Source: Haemaphysalis longicornis (Eukaryota; Arthropoda; Arachnida; Ixodida; Ixodidae). Taken from it: a stretch of 64,000 bases of DNA. Below, one piece after another: positions 14,491 to 23,928 of the stretch; position 1 is the first letter of the stretch, and the number at the start of each line of letters is the position of its first letter. The notes beneath the pieces are model-generated. The model was not told the origin of the DNA. It saw only the letters and a program-made list of their open reading frames with translations, and searched no databases. Location: positions 285,254,817-285,318,816 of the forward strand of contig CM023448.1 in assembly GCA_013339765.2 (NCBI GenBank). Reading direction: 5' to 3'. Position numbers and translations under genes: made by a program.

Positions 14491-15250
14491 GACCGCAACA
14501 GCCTTGTCTATGAGTGGCGTGCCGCGGGTTGCACCGGCGACGCCTATCGGTGGCACCGATGCGACATAGGGTTCGAGATAGCGTGCGTGTACGCGTGCGC
14601 GGTCACCCTGACATGATCAGATTGTCTTTGTCGGCGGTTTTGGCCGCCGTTGTTACAGAGGATGCTTTGGCCGCCGGGAGCGCTGTCGGCGGCACCGCTC
14701 GTGAGGCGCGCGCTGAGCGGGCGCCGCTCGGCGCGCGTCGCTGTTGCATTCCTTTTCGTGTCGTGCGTCTGCGCTCGGAAGAAACTGCCGCGTCATGGTT
14801 CTGCCACACTGCTGCGTTTAATGGCGCGTTGTGGGCTGCGAATTTATGCGCCGGTTTGGTAGTTGGTCGACGGCAGGCGACGGTTGGATTTCCTAGAGCG
14901 GCTTTTATCGTTGCAGTGGTCATGCTTTGAGGTCAATGGGCGCAATGAACGGAGAGTGAACGGAGGGTTGTGCGGGATGATGTTGCGTATCTCGCATAGA
15001 GGGAAAAGAGCTGCAGGAGCACAACATTGTTATATTCATAACTTTATTATGTGATAAAATGGATCAATGTGATCAATGTAACTTAGATAAAGAGAAAGTT
15101 TATGTGTCTAATCATTCCGTCGACCTTCACAGCCCTTGAGCGAAAACTGCCAGTCATCTGGCGTCGTATGAAAAAAGCCCCTGGACGCCTCCAGCGAATT
15201 AGAGGAAGTTAGAGCGAACCAGAGAAACATTTAGAATTAGGCGATGACAC
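14491..15250. other. Insert of unknown type inside copy B
   Basis: This GC-rich block (14500-14930) has overlapping long frames on both strands, including 138 codons on plus at 14514-14930 and 106 codons on minus at 14603-14923. Frames open on both strands suggest composition rather than a gene, and neither product has a recognisable domain. From 15055 the base composition shifts to A-rich sequence leading into the inverted repeat. Confidence 0.35.
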
Positions 15251-16512
15251 TGCGAATTAAGGAGGATGAAAAAGCGAATTAAGAATAATACTAGTGAATG
15301 AAGAGACATCAAAGTTAAATAACCGGAACAAAAGAAAATTAAGAAGACACGGGAAATAACAAGAATGAGTGCGAGTTAAAAACGGATAAAATTAGGTGGA
15401 TTTCTGAGTGAATCAAGGTAACTTCAAGTTAATAAAGATTAATCAAGCTTAACTGGCAGATGTCAAGGTGTGCTAAGATGAAACCAAGCGTATCAGAAAG
15501 GAATACGAAGCGAATTAAATTGTTAGTATACAACGCAACTAATAGTGAATAAAGTAGTGAAATAAGTTACATAAAATAAATTAACATGAACCCAACTAAA
15601 TTCAGATGGACCGAAGTGAATTACGAAGACAAAGCAGATGGAGAGGAATCAATGCGAAGTATGCGGAATCAGAGTCAAGTAACTTGAATCAAAGTAAGTT
15701 AAGGTGGGTCACTGAGTGAACAACGCGTATCAAAGTGAATTAAGCTGCATTAAATTGAATCGACAGTAACCAAAGTGAATTGAGATGGGCCGAAATGAAT
15801 CCGTAAGAAAGACAAACAAATTAAAAAGAATTAATCTGAATTAAGAAGAATCAGAATAAAGAAATTGGTGAACAAATTAGTCCGTGTAAGATAGAAATGA
15901 ACTGATAGCAATACGAATCAAAAACGTCCGACTTCATTAGAAATTAGACATACCAAATTAAGAGGAATCAATGTGAACTGCGAGGAAACAAAGTGATTTG
16001 AACGGAATAAATGGGTGAATTAAGATGAAAAAAGGGAATTAACACAAACCCTGTTTGATTTGAAAACGACCAAAGTCAAGAAAGACACAATACAGTAAAT
16101 GGACAATGAATGCGAATTAAAACAAAATAAATGATTTTTTATTTCCCGCCTACTTTCTAATTTAATTTAACCGAATGTAATTCAGCTTAATCCAATGTGA
16201 TACACGTTAATACACTCAGTGACCCACCTTAATTTACTTAGATTCAAGTTATTTGACTCTGATTCCGCTTACTTCGCATTGATTCCCCTCCATCTGCTTT
16301 GTCTTCGTAATTCACTTCGGTCCATCTGAATTTAGGTGGGTTCATGTTAATTTATTTTGTCTAACTTAATTCACTACTTTATTCACTATTAGTTGCGTTG
16401 AATATTCACAATTTAATTCGCTTCGTATTCCTTTCTGGTACGCTTGGTTTCATCTTAGCACACCTTGACATCTGCCAGTTAAGTTTGATTAATCTTTATT
16501 AACTTAAAGTTA

Positions 16513-17212
16513 CCGTAATTACCCGATTCTAACGCGCCCCCTATTCTAACGCGCACCCGATTTTCCAGGCAAAAAACCGAAAAAACTTGCACCTCCGATT
16601 GTAACGCGCACGGAACTTTGTGAGCAAGAAAAACGAATGCGAGAGAAACGGGTGATTTATTTCCCGAAGTAATCTCACGCATCTCACTCCTCGTCGCTCT
16701 CCGAGAGCTCCTTGTCGCCTTCCGCTGACCGCGACATCTCGTCCTCGGTGCCGTCAAGCGCGTTCGCGATGCCACACTTCTGAACGAACGTTCAACCATG
16801 TTCGATGGGATAGTGACCCATGCCTCGCACGCCCATCCCGCGAGCTTCTCCAGAGGCGCACGCTTCAGCGAACCGCTCGTTGTGAACGCGTGGGAGCCGC
16901 TCGTAAGCCGTGGAAGCGGCGCACCTTCGTTTCCGCTGCTGCCGTTGCTGTAATCAAGCGCGCAAGTGGAGCGATTTGACGATTTGTGTGAACGCCGATA
17001 GAAAACTCTAGGCGCCTAGATCCAAAAAATTCATAGATAATAAAATTTATTGCTAAAAGCTTTGGCGCCATCTTGAGATGGCGATGGCGATGGGTGGGAC
17101 GAAATTTCAGCTGTTTCGGCAGTTTCGGTTTCGTATCCGATTCTAACGCGCATGCGATTTTTTGGCTTGTTTTTCCGGAAAAAAAGTGCGCGTTAGAATC
17201 AGGTAATTACGG
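16513..17212. mobile_element. Tigger/pogo-derived 700-bp element, TA target site
   Basis: The ends are inverted repeats: CCGTAATTACC then GATTCTAACGCGC at the left, and the same words in reverse at the right with one change. A TA lies on each side (16511-16512 and 17213-17214). The empty site can be read directly, because the opposite arm of the surrounding palindrome (15413-15427) contains the uninterrupted sequence ATCAAGGTAACTT. The motif GATTCTAACGCGC also recurs internally near both ends. Inside is a remnant of transposase on the minus strand. TA duplication plus that remnant place it in the Tc1/mariner-pogo-Tigger group. Confidence 0.92.
16684..16910 (-). pseudogene. C-terminal fragment of Tigger/pogo (DDE) transposase
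   Basis: Minus-strand translation gives, in one frame, GSLKRAPLEKLAGW, ACEAWVTIPSNMVERSF. One frame over it gives KCGIANALDGTEDE and an acidic tail ending in SESDEE and a stop at 16684-16686. The pattern LKR-P-L, W-EAW-IP, SF-KCGI-NALDG-ED, acidic end is the usual C-terminus of Tigger/pogo and CENP-B-related transposases, after the catalytic DDE domain. A single-base loss near 16777, within SF-KCGI, breaks the frame, and the catalytic region is absent, so it cannot make enzyme. It sits inside the 700-bp element and supports its assignment. Confidence 0.88.
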
Positions 17213-17379
17213 TACCTTGATTCACTCAGAAATCCACCTAATTTTATCCGTTTTTAACTCGCACTCATTCTTGTTATTTCCCGTGTCTTCTTAATTCCCT
17301 TTTGTTCCGGTTATTTACCTTTGATGTCTCTTAATTCACTAGTATTATTCTTAATTCGCTTTTTCATCCTCCTTAATTC

Positions 17380-17761
17380 AGCCTAGCCTAGCTCAGCCCA
17401 GCCTAGCCAAACCTTTTGATTTTTCACTATCGCAATCAAAAACCTAACAAAACTTACCAAAGCCTAACAGAACCCAGCAAAACGTAGCAACACCGGCCGA
17501 AGATAGATTGACCCCCAGCTCAGCTGTTTTTTTTTGTGCTACTGAACATATAGTTCCCACTCTTTCAACACCCTACAGAAAACAAAGGGTGTTCCAATCG
17601 GTCAACACCCTTTTTGCTACATAAAAAAGGTTTAAAACTACAAATTAGGGCGGTGAAATCTAAGAAAAAGGGGGTAATGACTTCCCAACACCCTTATTCA
17701 CTTATACTACACCTTTTTTAGGCAATACGGGAGTAAAAAGTTTATAGTGTGCTTGCCAGCT
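17380..17761. mobile_element. ACACCC-rich element copy B, right part
   Basis: This resumes the match to copy A at 4568-5430: GCCTAGCCTAG, AAAACCTAACA, AAAACGTAGC, CAACACCGG, GACCCCCAGCTC then GCTGTTTTTTT, ACACCCTACAGAAA and GTCGGTCAACACCC-like text. It ends in the terminal sequence whose reverse reads CACACTATAAAC, the same terminus as copy A. The element was therefore a single unit before other DNA entered between 14490 and 17380. Confidence 0.75.
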
Positions 17762-17934
17762 TGGGCCTTTTTTCTTTTACTTTTACGCATATAAAGGGTG
17801 TTCGGTGCGAAAGCTTTTGTATCTTACATTACGTTTGATGAGCGCACAAGCGACGTTAAACCACGCGCCACTTCCACCGGAAGTTCGCCGGCGTGGTGAA
17901 AGCAATTGGTAGGTTGGGGTTTGCGACAGGAAAA

Positions 17935-18124
17935 GGAAAGGAAATGCTCTGGGGATATTTTGAGCTGGGCAGGGAGCTCACCTGCATACAACCCAGTGCA
18001 GGGGAAGGGATGTAGAGGGGGAGTGATAGGATAAAGTAGAGAGAGAGAGAGAAAGGTATAAAGAGAGCTGTTAGTTCTAGAAAGCTATCAGTCCGGGCAC
18101 ATCAGTCAATCACTGCACTCCGGG
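17935..18124 (-). mobile_element. 3' UTR and tail of non-LTR retrotransposon
   Basis: This lies downstream of the RNase H frame on the minus strand. It holds a pyrimidine-rich stretch with (CT)n at 18036-18050 and ends in TTTCCTTTTCC-type sequence. The layout of stop codon, short UTR and simple repeat tail fits a 5'-truncated non-LTR insertion. Confidence 0.6.
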
Positions 18125-18712
18125 CTACAGCCACTGCGTGAGGCCGGTCGTCTCCAGGTAATGGAGCAGATGGGCGAAGACTTTCCGTTGAGTTGCCGCA
18201 GGCCCCTTCAGAAACAGAAGGTCCTCCATGCCGGCGCTGGGAAGGCCTCGACGCTGGAGCGCTCGGTGGAGCTCTGCTCTCGGCCCTGCGTGGTGGGGGC
18301 AGAAGAGTAGCTGCTCAAGCGTCTCCAGTTCGGAACAGTCCGCACATGTAGGGGAATCCTTGCGCCCGTGTCGGTACAGACGCTCCGCCGCATTGCAGCA
18401 GTCGAGCCGCATGCGGAGAAGCAGGCAGCGGGCGTCCCTGCTGATGCGTGCGGGCAACGGTCTGGGCGCCAGGCCGCTCACAACCCGAGGGTAGGGGTAC
18501 ATCGTCTGCACTATGCGGGCCAGGGCGGTGCGGGCATCGTCAAACGCGGTGACGTCTTGGGAGACTGGGGTGCCCTCCTGGTGGGCCTCCCTGGCTCGGG
18601 CGTCGGCGTCCTCGTTGCCCCGGATGCCACTGTGGCCCGGCAGCCAGTGGAGCCGCAGGTCGCAGCCTCGGGAGGCCACAGTGCGCAGCTTGGTTGTAAG
18701 GGAGCGATTCAT
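18125..18712 (-). pseudogene. Non-LTR retrotransposon fragment: RNase H end and zinc-binding tail
   Basis: This 195-codon frame holds the end of an RNase H domain: LRLHWLPGHSGIRGNEDAD at about residues 20-38, with the conserved His and the last catalytic Asp of the DEDD set. A Cys/His region follows (CADCSELETLEQLLFCPHH, about residues 121-139), as in the tails of I/Jockey-type tick elements. The earlier RNase H residues, reverse transcriptase and endonuclease are missing, so this is a 5'-truncated copy. The frame is still open, which suggests a fairly young insertion. The methionine at the start is internal to the original protein, not a true start. Confidence 0.9.
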
Positions 18713-18727
18713 TTAGGGAAGCAATTC

Positions 18728-19890
18728 ATTTAGCGGAAGAGAACGACCAAACTAGGCAAGTGCCATTCTGTGCAGTCGGCACAGCGCCTTGGCTAGCTGC
18801 GGAGGTCGTCTCACCCCCCACCATTTGACCTGTTCTTCGCAAACAGCGTAATCACAAACACAAAGCCGGAACGATCCGCCGCAAAGGCGCTTGAACGGAT
18901 CTTACTCATCGAGGCTGCTCTTCGACTAACAAATGAGTGCAATAAGTGTTTTCACCACCACCCGACGGCCCGCGTGGACGGTGGCATCAACGCTCACAGA
19001 TTTTAACCTTGCTGCCGCTAACCGCTTCGAACTAGCCGAAGAGGGCAGACTACAGGAAACGGCATGGTTTTACTTTTGTGCCACACTATACGCGTAAAGG
19101 GTTTAGGTACGCATATAATAATAGGGCTTTAATGTGCCCAATTCCACAAAAGAATTCTAGAACTGCCCAAAATTAGCATAGGCTTGGCGGTAGAAAAGCA
19201 GTAATGGTGACGTACGCCACTTCTAAAACCCCTGCGCATTTGCAATTGGCCAGCTCAGAACCAGCTGATCAGCGATTGCTCATTGTCCCGGCCCTGGACT
19301 AGGCCAGAAGACTGGGAGCCCTAGACTAAGACCCCCCCCCCCCCCCCGCCGCCTCCCCCCCTTCCCCCTACCACCAATTGCTTGGAAAGGAAACCGAAAC
19401 TACAACAAAACGTTTTGCTCTCTCTCGCTCCCTCTCTCTCATATATATCTGTCCATACAATTCAATTCAACCTCATTTTCCAAAAATTTAATACATTATG
19501 CGAGGCAACACTTCAACTCGGCCCATAGCAACATTGGTAGTAGCGGGCTGATGAAATAAATGCATCATATAATAGCAACTCAGTTATAACATAATTCAAT
19601 AAAGGCAACAAAGCTGTCGTCAAAATCGTACTAGGTACATACACATAAATGTACTTATACATAGCGCATGCTTAATCATACATGCACACACATATATATG
19701 CACATACTCGTCCATATACATATGCTCACGCGAAAGAGCAACAGTGGAAACTCGAGAGCATTGCAGCTAAGTGTACTACAGGTGGCATACACAGGTATAG
19801 TGATTCGAAATTATTACCTTAGGTAGTTTTTTCAAGGCTGGAGAAAAATTGCGGATTCCTCTAACGTCAACATAAATAGCCTTCCATACC
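18728..19890. other. Non-coding stretch with simple repeats
   Basis: No gene recognised. It contains a run of 16 C at 19332-19347 with further C-rich sequence to 19368, a CT-rich patch at 19420-19440 and short TATA repeats. The sequences around 18712 and 18725 (ATTCATTTAG) are a short direct repeat at the truncated end of the retrotransposon. Confidence 0.5.
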
Positions 19891-19896
19891 TTAGTA

Positions 19897-20150
19897 CCTT
19901 AGCAGGGCATGTAATGCGAAGGCAAGATAACCGCTGGTCATTAAGGGTAACAGAGTGGACCCCTAGAGAAGGCAAGCGTTGCAGGGGGCGGCAGAAAGTT
20001 AGATGGGCAGATGAGATCAAGAAATTTGCAGGGATAAATTGGTCACAGTTGGCACAGGACCGAGGTAATTGGAGAATAATGGGAGAGGCCTTTGCCCTGC
20101 AGTGGGCGTAGATAGGCTGGTGATGATGATGATGATGATGACCATAGTAC
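19897..20150 (+). pseudogene. RTE-type non-LTR retrotransposon, C-terminal end and 3' tail
   Basis: The plus frame reads AGHVMRRQDNRWSLRVTEW, then PREGKRCRGRQKVRWADEI and ending GNWRIMGEAFALQW with stop at about 20112. The run DNRW-RV-EW-PR-GKR-GRP/Q-RW-D-I, followed by RG-W--MGEAF--QW, is typical of the C-terminus of arthropod RTE-clade endonuclease-reverse transcriptases. It is followed at 20122-20140 by (GAT)n, the simple trinucleotide tail usual for RTE. Everything upstream is missing, so this is a severely 5'-truncated insertion. Confidence 0.88.
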
Positions 20151-20167
20151 CAAGGTACTTTAATGTA

Positions 20168-20414
20168 CAGTCGTCAAAACTGTTAACAACAACAAAACGC
20201 GAGGTGCCTGCCTACGCACGGAGTGGCAGCTCACGATAGCCAAGGCCGCTTCTTTGGCGCATGGTTATCGGCACTCACAACGCTGCCCTACTGCACTCGG
20301 GTGCTTCAGCGCATGCGCGAAGCCTAGCTTATCAGCCCGAGCGCTATCGTAAGCTGCCGCTCTTTTCGTACGCTGCACCTCATTCTTTGTTGTTGTTAAC
20401 AGTTTTGACGACTG
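20168..20414. mobile_element. 247-bp MITE with TA target site
   Basis: The ends are long inverted repeats: CAGTCGTCAAAACTGTTAAC then AACAACAAA at the left and the same in reverse at the right, with matches continuing to GAGGTGC. TA flanks both sides (20166-20167 and 20415-20416). The centre has no coding capacity. TA duplication and CAGT-type ends fit a Tc1/mariner-type MITE. Confidence 0.88.
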
Positions 20415-20587
20415 TACGTCTGCCATACACATTGTGTAGAAGTGGGATGCTAAAATTGGTGTTTGTGTATTCGCGTTACTCGACCTGCCCTGATGAAAAC
20501 ATTTGATGGCAAATGGATGTTTTCTGACAAAATATTACGAGTGATGAAGGCTATTTTGCAGTCTCGGGTGACCAAAAAACGCGTTAG

Positions 20588-20675
20588 TTTCACCCATCCA
20601 TCCATCCATCCATCCATCCATCCATCCATCCATCCATCCATCCATCCATCCATCCATCCAATCCATCCCTATCTA

Positions 20676-20760
<85 letters not shown>

Positions 20761-21640
20761 GTCCGTCCGTCCATCTGCCCGTCTATCTTTCTGCTTTTCC
20801 ATCCGTCGGCCCATCTATCTGTCCTGCATGTCCGTCTGTCTGTCCCTCCGTCTGTATATCTATCTGACTGTTCGACCATCCGTCTATCCTCTCTCTGTAT
20901 GTCCATCTGCCAGCCTGTCTGTATGTCGATCCTTTCGTCCGTCTATTTGACTGTCCGTCCGTCCTTTAGTAGGTCCATCGTCCATCCGCCTGTTCGTCCA
21001 TCTGTATGTCCGTATGTCCATCAATCTGTCTGTACACACCGCCTTTTGTCCGTCTATCTATCTGTATGAACGTACGTCAGTGCGTCTGTACGTCAATCTG
21101 TCTGTTCATACGTCCGTCTGTCCTATCCGTCCTCCGTTTGCCCGTCCGTCTGTCCGTTCGTCCATCTGTCTGTCCATCCATACTTTTGTCCATCTGTGTG
21201 TCCGTCCATCCGTCCATCCGTCCGTCCCTCTGTCTGTCCATCCATCCTTTTATAAATCGGTGTGTCCGCCCGTCTCTTTATCCATTCGTTTGTCCATCCG
21301 TCTATCCGTTGTTCCGTCCGTCCGTCCATATGTCCATCTATCCGTTTTTCCATCTCTCTATCTGTCCGTCCGTCCGTCCCTCGCTCTATCTGTGCGTCCG
21401 TCCGTCTGCCCATCTGCCTATCTGTCTGCCTGTCCGTACGTCTGCCCATCTATCTATCTGTCTACCCATCCGTCCGTCTGCCCATCTATCTACCTGTCTG
21501 CCCGTCCGTCCGTCTGCCCACCTATCTATCTGTCTGCCCATCCGTCCGTCCGTCTGCCCACCTATCTATCTGCCTGCCCATCCGTCCGTCCGCCCGCCCA
21601 CCTATCTATCTGCCTGCCCATCCGTCCGTCTGCGATGCGA
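20588..21640. repeat. 1-kb tetranucleotide tract (CATC, CTAT, then CTGT/CCGT)
   Basis: Pure CATC (20588-20660) passes into pure CTAT (20668-20760), then into a long degenerate mix of CCGT, CTGT, CCAT and CTAT words. From about 21400 the mix is organised into longer units of 36-40 bp (CGTCTGCCCA followed by CCTATCTATCTG and a CCCATCCGTC end). The long Pro/Ser/Ile/Cys-rich frames on plus and Arg/Asp/Thr-rich frames on minus are repeat translations, not genes. Confidence 0.95.
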
Positions 21641-21740
21641 TGCGATGAGGGTTTTGAGGGGGGGGGGAGGGGGAAGAGGTAGTGAAAAGGGGCCCGAAAC
21701 TGTCTGGCGTGGGGTACCGACACCTGCCCATCTATCTATC

Positions 21741-21885
21741 TATCCTCCCGTCCGTCCATCCACGCAACCTTCCTTCCTTCCTTCCTTCCTTCCTTCCTTC
21801 CTTCCTTCCTTCCTTCCTTCCTTCCTTCCTTCCTTCCTCCTCTCTTTCTTTCTTCCTTCCTTTATTTATTTATTTATTTGCTTTC
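21741..21885. repeat. (CTAT), (TTCC)n and (TTTA)n tracts
   Basis: The tract resumes after a 100-bp non-repeat island (21641-21740, with G-runs). About 70 bp of TTCC are followed by TTTCTTTC and about 20 bp of TTTA. Confidence 0.95.
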
Positions 21886-22278
21886 AGCATCTTTTGCTGA
21901 ATGGGTATTAACTGTATAACTTCCCCCAGAATCGTACACTCGCCAGTATAAGTGCCCATCTAGAGCAGAAACACAGTCAGGATATCGGTTGTTTCAAGAA
22001 GCCCTTGTGCGCGACCCCCACCGTCTCTCTGCCTTTCCATTCTAGAATTTTTGGGAGGGGTGAGTAGGCGAGGCCATAAACTCCGACTGCTATGACATAA
22101 GTACTATTGCTCATCAGTTTTCTATGACAAGCGATGCGCTAGTTTCCACAGGTGCGACGGAGTAATCTAGTAATTAGCCACGGCAATCAGCCGTTATGAA
22201 ATATCCCTGCAGAAAAACAATATTGATGGAAACAAGTTGAATATTATGAGGAGTGCAGCACTGTAATGTGGTTTTTTA

Positions 22279-22747
22279 GATGCGACGCATCTCTTTAACT
22301 CGCCTTGTCCCTCCGGCGTCTTCCGTCGTCCGTAGTCCGCATCCCTCCCCCATTCTCCTCGCCGCGCCAGCTGCGCGCTAACGCCGCTCTCACCGCAGCG
22401 CCATCTGCGTGTTAGCGCTCGCTCCCGTCGCCGTGCCAGCTGTGCGTCAGCGCGCGTTAGCACTCAGTTAAACATCTAACACATGCGCATGCACTGCTCT
22501 CTCTCATTCCCCTCACCGTTAACGCGCGGTACATATAAACGCGGTAACTGCGCCGCTCCGCTCAGTCGCAATTCCGCCGCTCCGATGACATCCGATGACC
22601 ACCGATGATTTGAATGGAGACTAACAGGCCTGCTATCGCGATGGTCGGCGCAACCGTACGTAATATAATGGAAACAACAACAAATTGACACGCTAAATGG
22701 AGACAACATAACGGAAACGCAACGGAAACCCCACGATGCGCCGCATC
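22279..22747. mobile_element. 469-bp MITE with palindromic ends GATGCGRCGCATC
   Basis: The left end is GATGCGACGCATC after TA (22277-22278); the right end is GATGCGCCGCATC before TA (22748-22749). Each end is itself nearly a palindrome. The left half holds a GC-rich imperfect tandem (CCAGCTGCGCGCTAACG and relatives, 22368-22460). No transposase. The TA flanks suggest a Tc1/mariner-type MITE, but the TA could belong to the end sequence itself. Confidence 0.7.
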
Positions 22748-22749
22748 TA

Positions 22750-23451
22750 CCCATGGTTCCCCTCGCGGGAAGATGGTGTAAATTTTTTCATTGTGTGTAC
22801 TTTTGTCACCATGTTTTCTCTGCTTACAATTACGTTTTAAAAGGTCTTAGAGGTTCTTTGGCAAAGCAATAGCAAGCATTGTACAAAATGGAGAAATACA
22901 CAAACCTTGCGCTTCTCTGTCTATCAGTTTCCTCCGTCTGCCTGCATTGCCAGAAGAAAAAATATTAATCAGTACAAGCTGCCGATCAGTCAGTTCTGCC
23001 GTAAGAAGACCTTTCTGCTTTCTACGCTGGAGCAAATGCCATAACATCCAACGGATTCATTGTTGTTGGAGCCGTAGAAATAAACTTGGATGAGCTAAAA
23101 TATGTACAAAAATGGGGTTGGCCACAAGCTTGCCGCCTTCACATAAAGCACAGACCAGTGTACCAAGCGACCATTCTATCTTTCTCTAAAGGTTTGTCCT
23201 CTGAACACATACGCTGGTGTAGCAATTAATGTGCATAATAACCATCATAAAGGGAAGCCTGAACTTAGAAGTAAGTTTTATGAACCATTAATTAACAGTA
23301 TACTTACGGTGGTATCATAGACATTAAACCCCGAATCACGTGGCTAGAGACTTCGCCTAAGAGTTAAAGGGACACTGAGGACAAAATACAAGTTGCTCTA
23401 GATCGATAGATTAGCTCTCGGGGGACTTGGGCTGGGGGAATGCGGCGCGAT
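22750..23451. other. Unique non-coding stretch
   Basis: AT-rich sequence with no recognisable gene, RNA or repeat. Confidence 0.4.
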
Positions 23452-23462
23452 CTAGCAGTGCA

Positions 23463-23917
23463 TTCATGCTGAATTTTTGCGCAACGTAAGACTAGGACAG
23501 ATAGAACAAGGAACACGAAGACCAGCGCAGACTAACAACTCAAATTTATTTCTTAAACAACACATATATATACATACACTATCTAACAACCCTTGATCAC
23601 CGCGCATGAGCAGGTTAGTACACTCTCCATCAAAATGCAAAGCATGATAACCGTACATTCACTGACTTGATAAGGCGAACTGCCGCCTCGCACCCCCCTC
23701 GCTTTGCATTTTGATGGAGAGTGTACTAACCTGCTCATGCGCGGTGATCAAGGGTTGTTAGATAGTGTATGTATATATATGTGTTGTTTAAGAAATAAAT
23801 TCAGTTGTTAGTCTGCGCTGGTCTTCGTGTTCCTTGTTCTATCTGTCCTAGTCTTACGTTGCGCAAAAATTCAGCATGAATTCTGAGTACCAACTAGCCC
23901 GCCTTACGGTGTTATTA
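23463..23917. mobile_element. Hairpin element, copy 1 (11-bp target duplication)
   Basis: The direct repeat CTAGCAGTGCA lies at 23452-23462 and 23918-23928. Between them is a hairpin with arms 23462-23643 and 23701-23882, differing only around one spot (ACTCAAATT against ACTGAATT), with a 57-base loop. A 35-nt unpaired segment (23883-23917) follows the hairpin; read on the minus strand it has GGGCTAGTTGGT 17 nt from its end. The same motif, spacing and adjacency of hairpin to duplication occur at 52106-52271. No coding capacity is seen. Confidence 0.85.
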
Positions 23918-23928
23918 CTAGCAGTGCA

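Larger units (their letters stand above)
15251..17379. repeat. Large imperfect inverted repeat of GAATTAA-rich sequence
   Basis: The left arm (about 15251-15750) reads as degenerate units around AGTGAATTAAG. The right arm (about 16160-16510 plus 17215-17379) is its reverse complement: for example AGGAGGATGAAAAAGCGAAT at 15261 pairs with ATTCGCTTTTTCATCCTCCT near 17355, and GGTGGGTCACTGAGTG pairs with CACTCAGTGACCCACC. The centre is about 400 bp of the same A-rich vocabulary. The right arm is interrupted at 16513-17212 by a separate transposon. The whole structure lies inside copy B of the ACACCC element. Confidence 0.85.

Noticed and set aside
14514..14930. 138-codon plus frame
   Set aside because: An equally long frame lies on the opposite strand and neither has a domain; GC-rich composition explains both.
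20588..20760. CRISPR array
   Set aside because: Pure four-base microsatellites with no spacers; the genome is animal.
20463..21911. Long Pro/Ser/Cys/Ile-rich frames of up to 301 codons
   Set aside because: They are translations of CATC, CTAT and CCGT microsatellite sequence, open in several frames at once.
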